A stretch of DNA of 64,000 nucleotides, taken from contig NZ_FQXT01000002.1 of the NCBI RefSeq assembly GCF_900130045.1, forward strand, positions 496,001 to 560,000. Reading direction: 5' to 3'. How positions within the stretch are numbered: the stretch's first letter is position 1; every line of letters starts with the position of its first letter. Below the pieces are notes generated by a model, which saw only the letters and a list, made by a program, of their open reading frames with translations, was not told where the DNA came from and searched no databases. This document shows positions 8,788-16,663 of this stretch, one piece after another. This stretch comes from Leeuwenhoekiella palythoae. GTDB lineage: Bacteria; Bacteroidota; Bacteroidia; Flavobacteriales; Flavobacteriaceae. Position numbers and translations under genes: made by a program.

Positions 8788-9185
8788 ATAAAGAAGCGCT
8801 CTTAAAAGAATGTGATTTTAAAGCTGTGCGTAGTAGCGGCCCCGGAGGGCAACACGTAAATAAAACATCTACAAAAGTTATATTGCATTGGAGTCTTAAG
8901 GACTCCAATGTTTTTTCTGAAGAAGAAAAAGAGCGTTTATTTAAGCGGTTAAAGTCTAAACTTACGAGTGATGATCAATTGGTTTTGTCTTATGATCAGA
9001 GTCGCAGTCAACATAAAAATAAAGATGAGGTTTTCAAAAATCTTGTCAGGCTTTTAGAAAACGGACTCCTAAAACCAAAGCGTCGCAAAAAAACAAAACC
9101 AACTCTGGCATCCAAAAAACGCAGACTGGATTCTAAAAAGCGAAATGCTGAGAAAAAAGCCAATCGCAAGCCGCCTTCTTTCTGA
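8784..9185 (+). CDS. arfB: Peptidyl-tRNA hydrolase ArfB (ribosome rescue)
   Basis: A 133-residue class I release-factor-like protein that rescues stalled ribosomes by hydrolysing peptidyl-tRNA. The catalytic GGQ is at residues 21-23 within 'RSSGPGGQHVNKTSTKV', and the C-terminus is a long Lys/Arg-rich tail ('KPKRRKKTKP...KKRRLDSKKRNAEKKANRK') that in ArfB inserts into the empty mRNA channel. Codon-recognition domains of RF1/RF2 are absent, as expected. The ATG overlaps the DUF4301 stop by four bases. It is the last gene of the operon and is followed by a strong terminator. Confidence 0.94.
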   Translation: MNKEALLKECDFKAVRSSGPGGQHVNKTSTKVILHWSLKDSNVFSEEEKERLFKRLKSKLTSDDQLVLSYDQSRSQHKNKDEVFKNLVRLLENGLLKPKRRKKTKPTLASKKRRLDSKKRNAEKKANRKPPSF

Positions 9186-9214
9186 GGGATTCAAAATATT
9201 TTAAGTGATTTTCT

Positions 9215-9247
9215 AAAAAGTGTGGATTATATCCACACTTTTTTTGT
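9215..9247 (+). terminator. Intrinsic terminator after arfB operon
   Basis: A 13-bp perfect stem, AAAAAGTGTGGAT (9215-9227) and ATCCACACTTTTT (9231-9243) with a three-base loop, runs into further T residues. It closes the six-gene operon. Confidence 0.88.
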
Positions 9248-9432
9248 GGAAATATCTCTTTTCTACAAAAATGGGTAAGGTCTCATTTTTGATCAAAATG
9301 CACATTTACAAGGTTTTAGTTCGTTTGGTCAGGGCTTTTTTGATGATGGTATGATTTTGCTACTTATCTAATCGAGCTTTTGATGATAAAGGCTTTTTAA
9401 AAACAGATTAAAAACAACAAAACATATTGATT
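9248..9432 (+). promoter_or_regulatory. Leader/promoter region of PepSY-like pair
   Basis: This 185-base non-coding stretch separates the operon terminator from the first PepSY-like gene. It holds a TATGATTTTGC sequence around 9349-9360 that resembles, but does not exactly match, both TAnnTTTG and a sigma-54 -24/-12 site (one base short). No ORF or hairpin of note is visible otherwise. Confidence 0.35.
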
Positions 9433-9762
9433 ATGAAAAATTTAGTGATGACCGTAGCAGCAGCTGCAACAATGCTTTTCGCTACTCAGAATATAAAAGC
9501 ACAAGAAACTACCGAAGATGTAGCAATGATGCAAACTGAAGTTGAAGCACCCGTACAAGACGGATTTGAGAAAATTGAAGCTTCAGCTCTACCAGAAATG
9601 GTAACCAATGCTGTAGCAACAGATAAAGCAGGAGCAACTGTAGCAGAAGCCTACTATAACGAAGAACTAATGGTTTACAAGTTAGTGTTAGAAGCTGAAG
9701 GTGCTGAGCCAGAAACAGCATACATTAACGAGGAAGGTAAATGGGTGAAAATCCAGAAATAA
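9433..9762 (+). CDS. PepSY-like (DUF2874-type) secreted protein, copy 1
   Basis: A 109-residue exported protein. Residues 1-24 form a signal peptide (MKNLVMTVAAAATMLFA..., cleavage after KAQ). The mature region has the pattern 'LP..VT.AVA.DK.GATV.EAY......Y.L.LEAEG...TAYINEEGKWV', like the small PepSY-like/DUF2874 proteins of Bacteroidota that resemble beta-lactamase-inhibitor folds. The ATG at 9433 is used; a TTG six bases earlier is in frame but less likely. It is followed 71 bases later by a paralogue with almost identical signal peptide. Function unknown; a periplasmic inhibitor or sensor role is speculation. It precedes a sigma-54 response regulator on the same strand, though a terminator separates them. 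Confidence 0.82.
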   Translation: MKNLVMTVAAAATMLFATQNIKAQETTEDVAMMQTEVEAPVQDGFEKIEASALPEMVTNAVATDKAGATVAEAYYNEELMVYKLVLEAEGAEPETAYINEEGKWVKIQK

Positions 9763-9833
9763 AAAGAGATTAGATAATCTCGAAAACCAAAATGGATAAG
9801 AACGCACAACACGTGCATTAAAATATTTGAATT

Positions 9834-10157
9834 ATGAAAAATTTAGTGATGACCGTAGCAGCCGCAGCAACCATGTTGTTTGCAGCAGAAAATGTAACTG
9901 CACAAGAAACACAAGATGTTGCAGTAACTACAACAGAATTACAAGCACCAGTAGAAGGATATACTAAAATTGAAGTAGCAGATCTACCGGTGACCGTAAC
10001 TGATGCGGTAGCAGAAGATAAAGAAGGGGCCAAAGTAACAGAAGCTTGGGTTGATGCTGAAAACAAGACTTTTAAGTTAACCTTAGAAGCTGAAGAGGCA
10101 GAACCAGAAACTGCATACATCAATGCAGCAGGTGAATGGATTGAGCCAAAAGAGTAG
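9834..10157 (+). CDS. PepSY-like (DUF2874-type) secreted protein, copy 2
   Basis: A 107-residue paralogue of the preceding gene. The first 17 residues are the same (MKNLVMTVAAAATMLFA) and the C-terminal block 'EAEPETAYIN' is shared, while the centre has diverged (for example AWVDAENKTFKL against AYYNEELMVYKL). Both mature proteins are acidic and lack cysteine. The bases around the ATG (TGAATTATGAAAAATTTAG) resemble those of copy 1, so the duplication included the translation start. It ends before a strong terminator. The family fold and export are inferred from pattern; no catalytic residue is visible. Confidence 0.82.
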   Translation: MKNLVMTVAAAATMLFAAENVTAQETQDVAVTTTELQAPVEGYTKIEVADLPVTVTDAVAEDKEGAKVTEAWVDAENKTFKLTLEAEEAEPETAYINAAGEWIEPKE

Positions 10158-10212
10158 GTTAGGTTTCCCTAATTTGAATTTTTAATTGTAGAGTGGTTAA
10201 AAATTCAAAATT

Positions 10213-10240
10213 AAGCCCCGACGCGAGTCGGGGCTTTTTT
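10213..10240 (+). terminator. Intrinsic terminator after PepSY-like pair
   Basis: Stem AAGCCCCGAC (10213-10222), loop GCGA, stem GTCGGGGCTT (10227-10236), then a T-run. It separates the PepSY-like pair from the response regulator gene. Confidence 0.9.
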
Positions 10241-10332
10241 ATGCGTTTTGGTCAAAAAGTGTTAACTTTTTTTATGATTTTTAACTGTAGCGCAGTACAG
10301 GGTATTTGTACTTTTAATCAAAACTTTTCGAT

Positions 10333-11703
10333 TTGTCAAAAATCTTATTCATTGAAGACGACGTAGCATTTTGCAAAATGCTAGAGACCTTTTTATCAAA
10401 AAAAGGATATGAACTCTCCAGCGCTTTTGCAGCTGCTGAAGCCTATAAAATTCTTGCGAAAGATACTGTTGATCTCGTGATTACAGATGTGCGTTTACCT
10501 GATGATGATGGTCTAAGTATTCTTAAGCACATTAAGGAAGATCACGGTAACATCCCTGTAATTCTAATGACAGGATATGCTGAAGTAAACAAGGCGGTCG
10601 AAGCGATGAAAGAAGGAGCCTTTGATTACATCTCAAAGCCGGTACGCCCAGACGAACTCCTAAAAATCGTGGATAAGGCTTTGCAAACGGAAACGGTGTC
10701 AAAGCCTGAAATTCCTAAAAGCAAACCGGAAGTCTCTTCAACAACAACGCCAAATGAACCCCTGCAGCCTACCTCCGGATTTATAAAGGGCGTGAGTGAT
10801 GCTTCGGCAAAACTCAATCAATATATAGATTTGGTTGCGCCTACAAATATGTCTATTCTTATTACCGGAGATAGCGGCACAGGAAAAGAGTATGTAGCCA
10901 AAAGCATTCACGATAAAAGCAAGCGCAATGGCGAACCGTTTATTGCGGTGGATTGCGGCGCAATTCCTAAAGAGATCGCCGGAAGTGAATTTTTTGGACA
11001 CGTGAAAGGTTCGTTTACAGGAGCCGTTAACGATAAAGTAGGGCATTTTGAAGCCGCAAACGGCGGCACGCTTTTTTTAGATGAAATAGGTAATCTTTCG
11101 TATGAATTACAAGTGCAATTACTGCGCGCCTTGCAAGAGCGAAAAATCAAACCTGTAGGAAGCAATAAAGAAATAGCAGTTGATATTCGTGTGGTTGCTG
11201 CGACTAATGAGGACCTTGAAGAAGCAGTAAAAGAAGGGGAATTTAGGGAAGATCTTTATCATCGTCTCAACGAATTTTCAATTGAAGTTCCGCGGTTAAG
11301 TGAACGTCAGGAAGATTTGATGCTTTTCATAAACCTGTTTTTAGATCAGGCCAATAAAGAACTTGAGAAAGATGTAGAAGGTTTTAGTCCCGATGCTGTT
11401 GAATCTTTGATTCAGTACGCGTGGCCGGGTAATTTAAGGGAGTTGAAGAATATTGTAAAACGTATGGTTCTTTTGGCTCCTTCGTCACTTATTCCTAAAG
11501 AATTGCTGCCTCGCGAAATCCGCATGGCTAAGGTCGAAGATAAGAAGGACGATTATGCGTTATTTAATGCAAAAAATGAGCAGGAACGCATTTTAGATGC
11601 TTTGGAAAAAACCGGCGGAAATAAAAGCAAAGCTGCTAGACTGCTTGATATTGATCGAAAAACTCTTTACAATAAACTCAAGCAATACGACATTAAACTA
11701 TAG
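10333..11703 (+). CDS. Sigma-54-dependent NtrC-type response regulator
   Basis: A 456-residue activator with an N-terminal receiver domain (acid pocket IEDD, phosphoacceptor D52 in 'ITDVRLPDDDG', and K about 104 in YISKPV), a central AAA+ domain with Walker A 'GDSGTGKE' (about 179-186), the sigma-54 contact loop written 'GSFTGA' (canonical GAFTGA with Ala to Ser), Walker B 'GGTLFLDEIG', and a C-terminal Fis-type helix-turn-helix ('GGNKSKAARLLDIDRKTLYNKLKQY'). It activates RNA polymerase carrying RpoN when phosphorylated. The start is TTG 10333; an ATG for the conserved 'SKILFIEDD' start is absent. It is convergent with a hybrid kinase gene and the two stop codons lie in the shared palindrome CTATAG. 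Its target promoters are not known. Confidence 0.95.
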   Translation: MSKILFIEDDVAFCKMLETFLSKKGYELSSAFAAAEAYKILAKDTVDLVITDVRLPDDDGLSILKHIKEDHGNIPVILMTGYAEVNKAVEAMKEGAFDYISKPVRPDELLKIVDKALQTETVSKPEIPKSKPEVSSTTTPNEPLQPTSGFIKGVSDASAKLNQYIDLVAPTNMSILITGDSGTGKEYVAKSIHDKSKRNGEPFIAVDCGAIPKEIAGSEFFGHVKGSFTGAVNDKVGHFEAANGGTLFLDEIGNLSYELQVQLLRALQERKIKPVGSNKEIAVDIRVVAATNEDLEEAVKEGEFREDLYHRLNEFSIEVPRLSERQEDLMLFINLFLDQANKELEKDVEGFSPDAVESLIQYAWPGNLRELKNIVKRMVLLAPSSLIPKELLPREIRMAKVEDKKDDYALFNAKNEQERILDALEKTGGNKSKAARLLDIDRKTLYNKLKQYDIKL

Positions 11704-14115
11704 ATCTTGATCTTCTTTTAATTGCTTTAAAAGTAATTCAGTTTGCTCAATGGCTTGTTGCACTAGATCTTGAATAGCGATCGCCGATCTGTCTTCCAAA
11801 TCTGGTTTTTCTAAAATTACCAGAGGCTGTACGACATCATCAGCTTCTAGTTGCCGCATCATTGGCAGCATTTTATGTGCAACCTGATTAAGTTGTTCTG
11901 GATCTTCACGATGCTCTTTCAACTGACTTAAACTTTCTGCAGTACTTTCGGCAAAAACGATAAGAATGTTTTTTAGAGATGCATCATCGTCAGCAGTAAA
12001 GGCTTTAAGCTGTTTCAGATCATATAACCTGCCCGACGTTGTTGCAGTTGTTGCTGTTGAAGGAATATTTTGCTTTTCTTCAATTTGCGCCGTGCTTAAA
12101 CCTTTTAAGATTGCGATCAGCGCAGCAGGTTTATAGGGTTTTCTGAGATTTGCAGCGAAGCCAAAATGTTTATAATCGGCTTGTTTTAGGGTCTCGTTTC
12201 CGCTTAAAGCAATCACCGGAATGTCTTGAGATCGGCTATTTGCTTTTAAGGCTTTAATAAATTCAATACCATTCATTACCGGCATTTGAATGTCAGAAAG
12301 AATGAGGTCATATTCATTTTTTTCAATCTGTTGAAGCGCTTCTTTTCCGTTAGAAGCCGTGTCTATTTTTAAATTGAAGGGAGCCAGTGTAGCTTTGGTA
12401 AGTTGCTGCTGCACGGGTTCGTCATCTACGATCAAAATTCGTCGCAGTGCGTCAAATTTAACTTCAGAAAGATCTTCTTCAAAATCGGCAGGTTCTTGTT
12501 GTTCGGTTTGCTCTACGGGAACGATCAAAGTAAACGTACTCCCTTTCCCCGGAATACTTTTCAGCTGAAGTTTACCGTTGAGTAATTCGGTTAATTTTTG
12601 CGAAATCGATAGTCCGAGACCAAAACCACCATACTTGCGCTGCGTGGTTTCTTCAGCCTGAGAAAACTCTTTAAAGATCAGCTGTTGTTTCTCTTTAGGA
12701 ATCCCGCAACCGGTATCGATCACTTTAAACCTCAGGTTTTTTCCGTTTTTATGAAGTGCAATGGTGATGCTTCCTTCTTCGGTGAATTTATAAGCATTGG
12801 TGATGAGGTTAGCTAGAATTTGCTTGATCCTAAAAGGGTCGCTTAAAAAAATCGCGTCCAGTTCATCAGGAATTTCGGTACGAATCTCAACACCTTGTTT
12901 TAAAGGTTGCGGGAGACTCACTACGATGACATCCTCGATTAACTTTTTAGGGTTAAACGGGATTTTTTCAATGCTGATTTTTCCGGCTTCCAGCTTAGCA
13001 AAATCCAGCAGATCATTGACCAGTTTTAGAATATAATCGCCAGACTTCTGCACGGTATCCAGATAGCGCATTTGTTTAGCATCTACAGCGGTTTTTTTCA
13101 GCAGATCTGTAAAGCCCAGAACGGTATTGAGCGGTGAGCGCATATCGTGGGTTATGGTCGCCATCAACTGTTCTCTACTTTTCAAAAGCGACTGTGCTGT
13201 GGCATTACTTTGCTCTAGATTTTTGCTGTATTGCTGACTGCGAGAAGCGTCTTTAAAAATCATAATTACAAACCCAATGGCCAGCACAACACTAATGATC
13301 CCAATGATCTTGAGCGTTTTTGTGATCTCTTGAATTCTGCTGTTCAAAAATGCCTCACGCTGTCTTGCGCTAAAACTTCCTTCGCGCTCAAGGGTGCTTA
13401 AGAGATTGCGTATTTTTAGGTTGATGTTTCGGTCGTTAGCCAGTAGAGTGTTTTCGCGGTTGATGATATCGATCTCAAGCTCCTTCTTGCGCGCTTCAAT
13501 ATTTGAAAGCGTTTTGCGCACGGTTTCAGCCATAGATTTCAGACCTTGATCTTCATCCCGGGTATCCTTACGGATGTACTCATTAAAATCAACGATCACG
13601 CTTTTGATATACGGGTCCACCGAATCTAACCGCGGATCATTAGCATAATCTTCAAAATAGATATCCTCTTTAACGAGTTCGTCAAGCGCTTCATCATAGT
13701 AGTTGCGGGAGTATTGCTCGTCCCGCAGGCGCACCATTGCTCTAATGTTACTAGTCTTGTTAGAAAGTAACATTTTTATGCTGTCTAACTGCTCATTTTG
13801 CTCTTTAGTGTCTGTTATGCGCTGTAGCGAATCCAGTTCAATTTTTATACTATCTACCAGCACCTGATATTCTTTAAATTGGCGCTGAGAACCGGTAGCC
13901 ATAGCGGTTCTGCCTATAGTCTCTGCCTCATACAGATAACTGAGCGCATTGCTGGTAAAGGTGAGTTTTTGATTTGTTGCTTGTTCTTTTTTAGGAGGAT
14001 AAATAAAGGTTTTTATCTGCGGGTAGATAAAATAAATAGCAACTACAACCAGCAGACCAATCATGATATAGCCGGTAAGGACCTTGAGGGTAATTGATCG
14101 CTTGGTGTTTTTCAT
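11698..14115 (-). CDS. Hybrid sensor histidine kinase (HisKA-HATPase-REC-Hpt)
   Basis: An 805-residue phosphorelay kinase. Predicted TM1 is about residues 10-30 and TM2 about 268-287; the ~235-residue domain between them is helical, with coiled-coil character. The HisKA motif 'ITHDMRSPLN' gives H323; the ATPase part shows 'NLITNAYKFTEEG' (N box), 'DTGCGIP' (G1) and 'GFGLGLSI' (G2); the receiver domain starts at about 557 ('RILIVDDEP') with D608 in 'LSDIQMPVMNG'; and a C-terminal Hpt-like domain carries H747 in 'QVAHKMLPMMRQLEADDV'. Phosphate could run H323-D608-H747 and then to D52 of the neighbouring NtrC-type regulator. The convergent genes overlap by six bases. The stimulus is unknown. Confidence 0.93.
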   Translation of the reverse strand: MKNTKRSITLKVLTGYIMIGLLVVVAIYFIYPQIKTFIYPPKKEQATNQKLTFTSNALSYLYEAETIGRTAMATGSQRQFKEYQVLVDSIKIELDSLQRITDTKEQNEQLDSIKMLLSNKTSNIRAMVRLRDEQYSRNYYDEALDELVKEDIYFEDYANDPRLDSVDPYIKSVIVDFNEYIRKDTRDEDQGLKSMAETVRKTLSNIEARKKELEIDIINRENTLLANDRNINLKIRNLLSTLEREGSFSARQREAFLNSRIQEITKTLKIIGIISVVLAIGFVIMIFKDASRSQQYSKNLEQSNATAQSLLKSREQLMATITHDMRSPLNTVLGFTDLLKKTAVDAKQMRYLDTVQKSGDYILKLVNDLLDFAKLEAGKISIEKIPFNPKKLIEDVIVVSLPQPLKQGVEIRTEIPDELDAIFLSDPFRIKQILANLITNAYKFTEEGSITIALHKNGKNLRFKVIDTGCGIPKEKQQLIFKEFSQAEETTQRKYGGFGLGLSISQKLTELLNGKLQLKSIPGKGSTFTLIVPVEQTEQQEPADFEEDLSEVKFDALRRILIVDDEPVQQQLTKATLAPFNLKIDTASNGKEALQQIEKNEYDLILSDIQMPVMNGIEFIKALKANSRSQDIPVIALSGNETLKQADYKHFGFAANLRKPYKPAALIAILKGLSTAQIEEKQNIPSTATTATTSGRLYDLKQLKAFTADDDASLKNILIVFAESTAESLSQLKEHREDPEQLNQVAHKMLPMMRQLEADDVVQPLVILEKPDLEDRSAIAIQDLVQQAIEQTELLLKQLKEDQDL

Positions 14116-14159
14116 AGAATTTTAAAATTAATATTCGCTTTTACAAAAGCCCTTAATTT

Positions 14160-14192
14160 TTTTATAAAAGCATAAATATTGTATTACATTTG
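14160..14192 (+). promoter_or_regulatory. Promoter of the TPP-riboswitch transcript
   Basis: The sequence TACATTTG at 14185-14192 fits the TAnnTTTG -7 consensus and lies just before the riboswitch; a transcript would begin near 14198. The T-rich stretch 14157-14163 sits where the -33 element is expected but is not a clear TTTG. It is divergent from the hybrid kinase. Confidence 0.6.
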
Positions 14193-14202
14193 CGCCCTAA
14201 AT

Positions 14203-14298
14203 CTCAAAGGGGTGCTTAAACTTCTGTATTTATGCAGAAAGCGAGCTGAGATCATACCCAATGAACCTGGGCAGATAATGCTGCCAAGGGAATCGCTT
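14203..14298 (+). ncRNA. TPP (THI-element) riboswitch
   Basis: The thiamine pyrophosphate aptamer is recognisable by its conserved boxes in order: GGGGTGC (14209-14215), the P3 arm around 14217-14240 (CTGTATTTATGCAG part), GCTGAGATCATACCC (14245-14259), GAACCTGGGCAGATAATG (14263-14280) and CTGCCAAGGGAA (14281-14292). The CTGAGA and the GATAAT region are the ligand-sensing bases. It lies on the same strand as and 100 bases before a TonB-dependent receptor gene, which is the only gene it can control here. In the known Bacteroidota arrangement TPP riboswitches regulate outer-membrane thiamine receptors, so high TPP is expected to lower receptor expression. Confidence 0.96.
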
Positions 14299-14332
14299 AA
14301 AAAGGCGGGTGACGACCTGCGTGTTTTTAAGC
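14295..14332 (+). promoter_or_regulatory. Candidate riboswitch expression-platform hairpin
   Basis: A long hairpin follows the aptamer: outer arms GCTTAAAAA (14295-14303) and TTTTTAAGC (14324-14332), inner stem GCGGGT (14305-14310) and ACCTGC (14315-14320) with loop GACG. The inner stem plus the following T5 looks like an intrinsic terminator, while its left end overlaps the closing arm of the aptamer. This position suits ligand-dependent switching. The mechanism is inferred. Confidence 0.55.
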
Positions 14333-14378
14333 AACATTGTATATTAACTTTTAGTAACACAGAATAATTGCCCCTTTT

Positions 14379-14400
14379 ATTCGTAAAACTTTTTACGAAT
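14379..14400 (+). promoter_or_regulatory. Perfect inverted repeat overlapping the receptor start codon
   Basis: ATTCGTAAAA (14379-14388) and TTTTACGAAT (14391-14400) form a 10-bp perfect inverted repeat separated by CT; the last two bases are the A and T of the ATG. As RNA this can hide the initiation region; as DNA it could be an operator. Its role is not known. Confidence 0.6.
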
Positions 14401-16615
14401 GAAAACTCTTTTATTCGCCTGTGCTGCCACATTAACGACTTTTGGCGCACTCGCACAACAAACACCACAAGATTCTACCGATGTAGAAAAACTAGATGAG
14501 GTGCTGGTACAATCGGTACGTGTAGATGCAGACTCGCCCATTACGTACAGCAACCTGTCTAAAGCCGAGATCAACGAGCGCAATCTGGGACAAGACCTGC
14601 CTATTTTACTCAATTATTTACCTAGTGTAGTTACCACTTCAGACGCCGGCGCCGGTGTGGGCTATACCGGTTTTAGAGTGCGTGGTACCGGTAACCGTGG
14701 CATCAACGTCACTATTAACGGAATCCCGTATAACGATGCTGAAAGTCTGGGAACGTTCTTTGTGAACTTGCAGGATTTTAGTAGTTCTATCGAGAGCGTA
14801 CAGTTGCAGCGTGGGGTGGGAACATCAACCAATGGTGCCGGAGCTTTTGGTGCCAGTTTGAATATTTTAACCGATGCGGCTACGCCGGAAGCTTATGCGG
14901 AAGTAAATGCTTCGGGAGGATCTTTTGATACACGTCGAGCTAATGTGAAATTTGGCACCGGACTTATAAATGATCATTTTAGTTTTTCCGGAAGACTTTC
15001 TGCTATAAAGTCTGATGGGTATGTAGATCGCGCCAGTTCAGACTTAAAATCCTATTACCTGCAGGGAGAATATCGCAATGAGAAAACCTTACTTAAAGCT
15101 GTTGTTTTTGGCGGTCACGAGGTGACTTACCAGTCATGGAACGGTATCGATGCACAGACTTTAGCGATGGACAGAACCTATAATCCTATAGGTTTTCAAT
15201 ACGATGACGACGGTAATTTTCAAGGTTTTTACGAAGATCAAGTTGATAATTACAAGCAAGATCACGTACAATTGCATTGGAATCAAAAATATGGCGGAGG
15301 CTGGTCAACACAGCTGAGTTTAAACTACACTATGGGACGTGGCTTTTTTGAAGAGTATGTAGACTCGTGGTATTATGCCAATGTCAATTTTTCTAGCGAT
15401 GCTACTTTTGATTTTATCGGCTGGGAGCCTTATGAGGTTGATGGTGAATTACAAACTGATACTGACCTTATTCGCCGTCGCTGGCTAGATAACCGTTATT
15501 ATGTGGCAAACCTGACAACCAATTATAAGTCAAATTCAGTTGATTTTGATGCCGGAGTTTTTGGTAGTATTTACAGTGGTGATCATTATGGTGAGATCAC
15601 TTGGGCACGTTATTTTGCTCAAGATGAAGAGGCGGGTTACCGCTATTATTTTGGTACCGCAGATAAAAATGAGTTTACCACATTTGCTAAAGCGACCTGG
15701 CGTATTAACGATATGTGGAGTGTTTTTGGTGACCTTCAAGGACGTTTTATTAGTTATGAGACTGATGGGATCAATAGCGATATTGACGAATTTATTATCG
15801 ATGAAAACTATTCGTTTTTCAATCCAAAAGCGGGACTAACGCTTACGCTGAATGAGGAAAATAAAATTTATGCCTCTTACGCCAGAGCCAATAGAGAACC
15901 CAGTCGTACCGATTTTGAAAATGGAAATCCGGTGCCGGAAACTTTAAATGATTTTGAGTTGGGCTACCGTTTTACTAAAGAACGTGCGCGTGTTTTTGCC
16001 AATCTGTATTTTATGGACTATCGCGATCAGCTGGTGCTTACCGGTGCGATTGATGATGTGGGAGCGCCCATTCGTCAAAATAGCGGTTCGAGCTATCGTT
16101 TAGGATTAGAGGTAGAAGCAGGATTTCAGTTGGGTCGTCAATTTGCGATCACGCCGAATATCGCTTTGAGTACCAATAAAAACAGAGACTTTTTCTTTCA
16201 GCGAGATGGAGAATTACAGAATTTAGGGAATACCAATATTTCATTTTCACCCGAAATCATAGCCGGAAACCGACTTGATTTCTTTCCGGTGCAAAATTTG
16301 CGCTTGTCGTTACTTTCTAAATATGTGGGCGAACAATATTTAGGAAACATTGATGCGGAAAGTTCTAAGCTTGATGCGTACTTCATCAATGATTTTAACG
16401 TGCAGTATGACCTGAAGAATATAGGCTTTGCAAAACGCGTTACGCTAACAGCGTTGGTCAATAATATCTTTAGTGAAGAATATGTTTCTAACGGGTATTT
16501 CTTTACCTACGATGACGACTTCTCAAATCCGGGAACGGTGACTACCATTGAAGGAGCGGGATATTATCCGCAGGCAAAAATCAACTTTTTAATAGGAGCC
16601 ACGGTACGATTTTAG
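14399..16615 (+). CDS. TonB-dependent receptor under TPP riboswitch (thiamine uptake)
   Basis: A 738-residue outer-membrane receptor. Signal peptide residues 1-19 end near ALAQQ; a TonB-box-like stretch 'LDEVLVQSVRV' follows at about 31-41; the plug includes 'NLGQDLPILLNYLPSVVTTSD', 'YTGFRVRGTGNRGINVTINGIPYNDAES' and 'SSIESVQLQRGVGTSTNGAGAFGASLNILT'. The barrel ends in 'INFLIGATVRF' with terminal Phe. It has no N-terminal carboxypeptidase-like domain, so it is not SusC-like. The TPP riboswitch makes thiamine, its phosphates or its precursors the likely cargo; sequence alone does not fix which. It stands alone and is closed by a strong terminator, so inner-membrane transport must be encoded elsewhere. 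Confidence 0.95.
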   Translation: MKTLLFACAATLTTFGALAQQTPQDSTDVEKLDEVLVQSVRVDADSPITYSNLSKAEINERNLGQDLPILLNYLPSVVTTSDAGAGVGYTGFRVRGTGNRGINVTINGIPYNDAESLGTFFVNLQDFSSSIESVQLQRGVGTSTNGAGAFGASLNILTDAATPEAYAEVNASGGSFDTRRANVKFGTGLINDHFSFSGRLSAIKSDGYVDRASSDLKSYYLQGEYRNEKTLLKAVVFGGHEVTYQSWNGIDAQTLAMDRTYNPIGFQYDDDGNFQGFYEDQVDNYKQDHVQLHWNQKYGGGWSTQLSLNYTMGRGFFEEYVDSWYYANVNFSSDATFDFIGWEPYEVDGELQTDTDLIRRRWLDNRYYVANLTTNYKSNSVDFDAGVFGSIYSGDHYGEITWARYFAQDEEAGYRYYFGTADKNEFTTFAKATWRINDMWSVFGDLQGRFISYETDGINSDIDEFIIDENYSFFNPKAGLTLTLNEENKIYASYARANREPSRTDFENGNPVPETLNDFELGYRFTKERARVFANLYFMDYRDQLVLTGAIDDVGAPIRQNSGSSYRLGLEVEAGFQLGRQFAITPNIALSTNKNRDFFFQRDGELQNLGNTNISFSPEIIAGNRLDFFPVQNLRLSLLSKYVGEQYLGNIDAESSKLDAYFINDFNVQYDLKNIGFAKRVTLTALVNNIFSEEYVSNGYFFTYDDDFSNPGTVTTIEGAGYYPQAKINFLIGATVRF

Positions 16616-16634
16616 GGGTTCGTACCAGAAGCTG

Positions 16635-16659
16635 AAAAGCCGGCAATTGCCGGCTTTTT
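16635..16659. terminator. Bidirectional terminator between convergent genes
   Basis: The palindrome has arms AAAAGCCGGCAA and TTGCCGGCTTTT (16635-16658), flanked by T. It ends the TonB receptor transcript and, on the other strand, the small lipoprotein gene. Confidence 0.9.
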
Positions 16660-16663
16660 CTAT

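Noticed and set aside
9346-9362. Possible sigma-54 promoter TGGTATGATTTTGC upstream of the PepSY-like pair
   Set aside because: The GG and GC pairs are 9 bases apart instead of 10, which is not tolerated by sigma-54, and the TGGCAC part is poor. It remains only a loose resemblance.
9818-10123. Antisense ORF opposite the second PepSY-like gene, and similar shadow ORFs elsewhere
   Set aside because: These are reverse-frame shadows of real genes with no family pattern, start context or spacing to support them.
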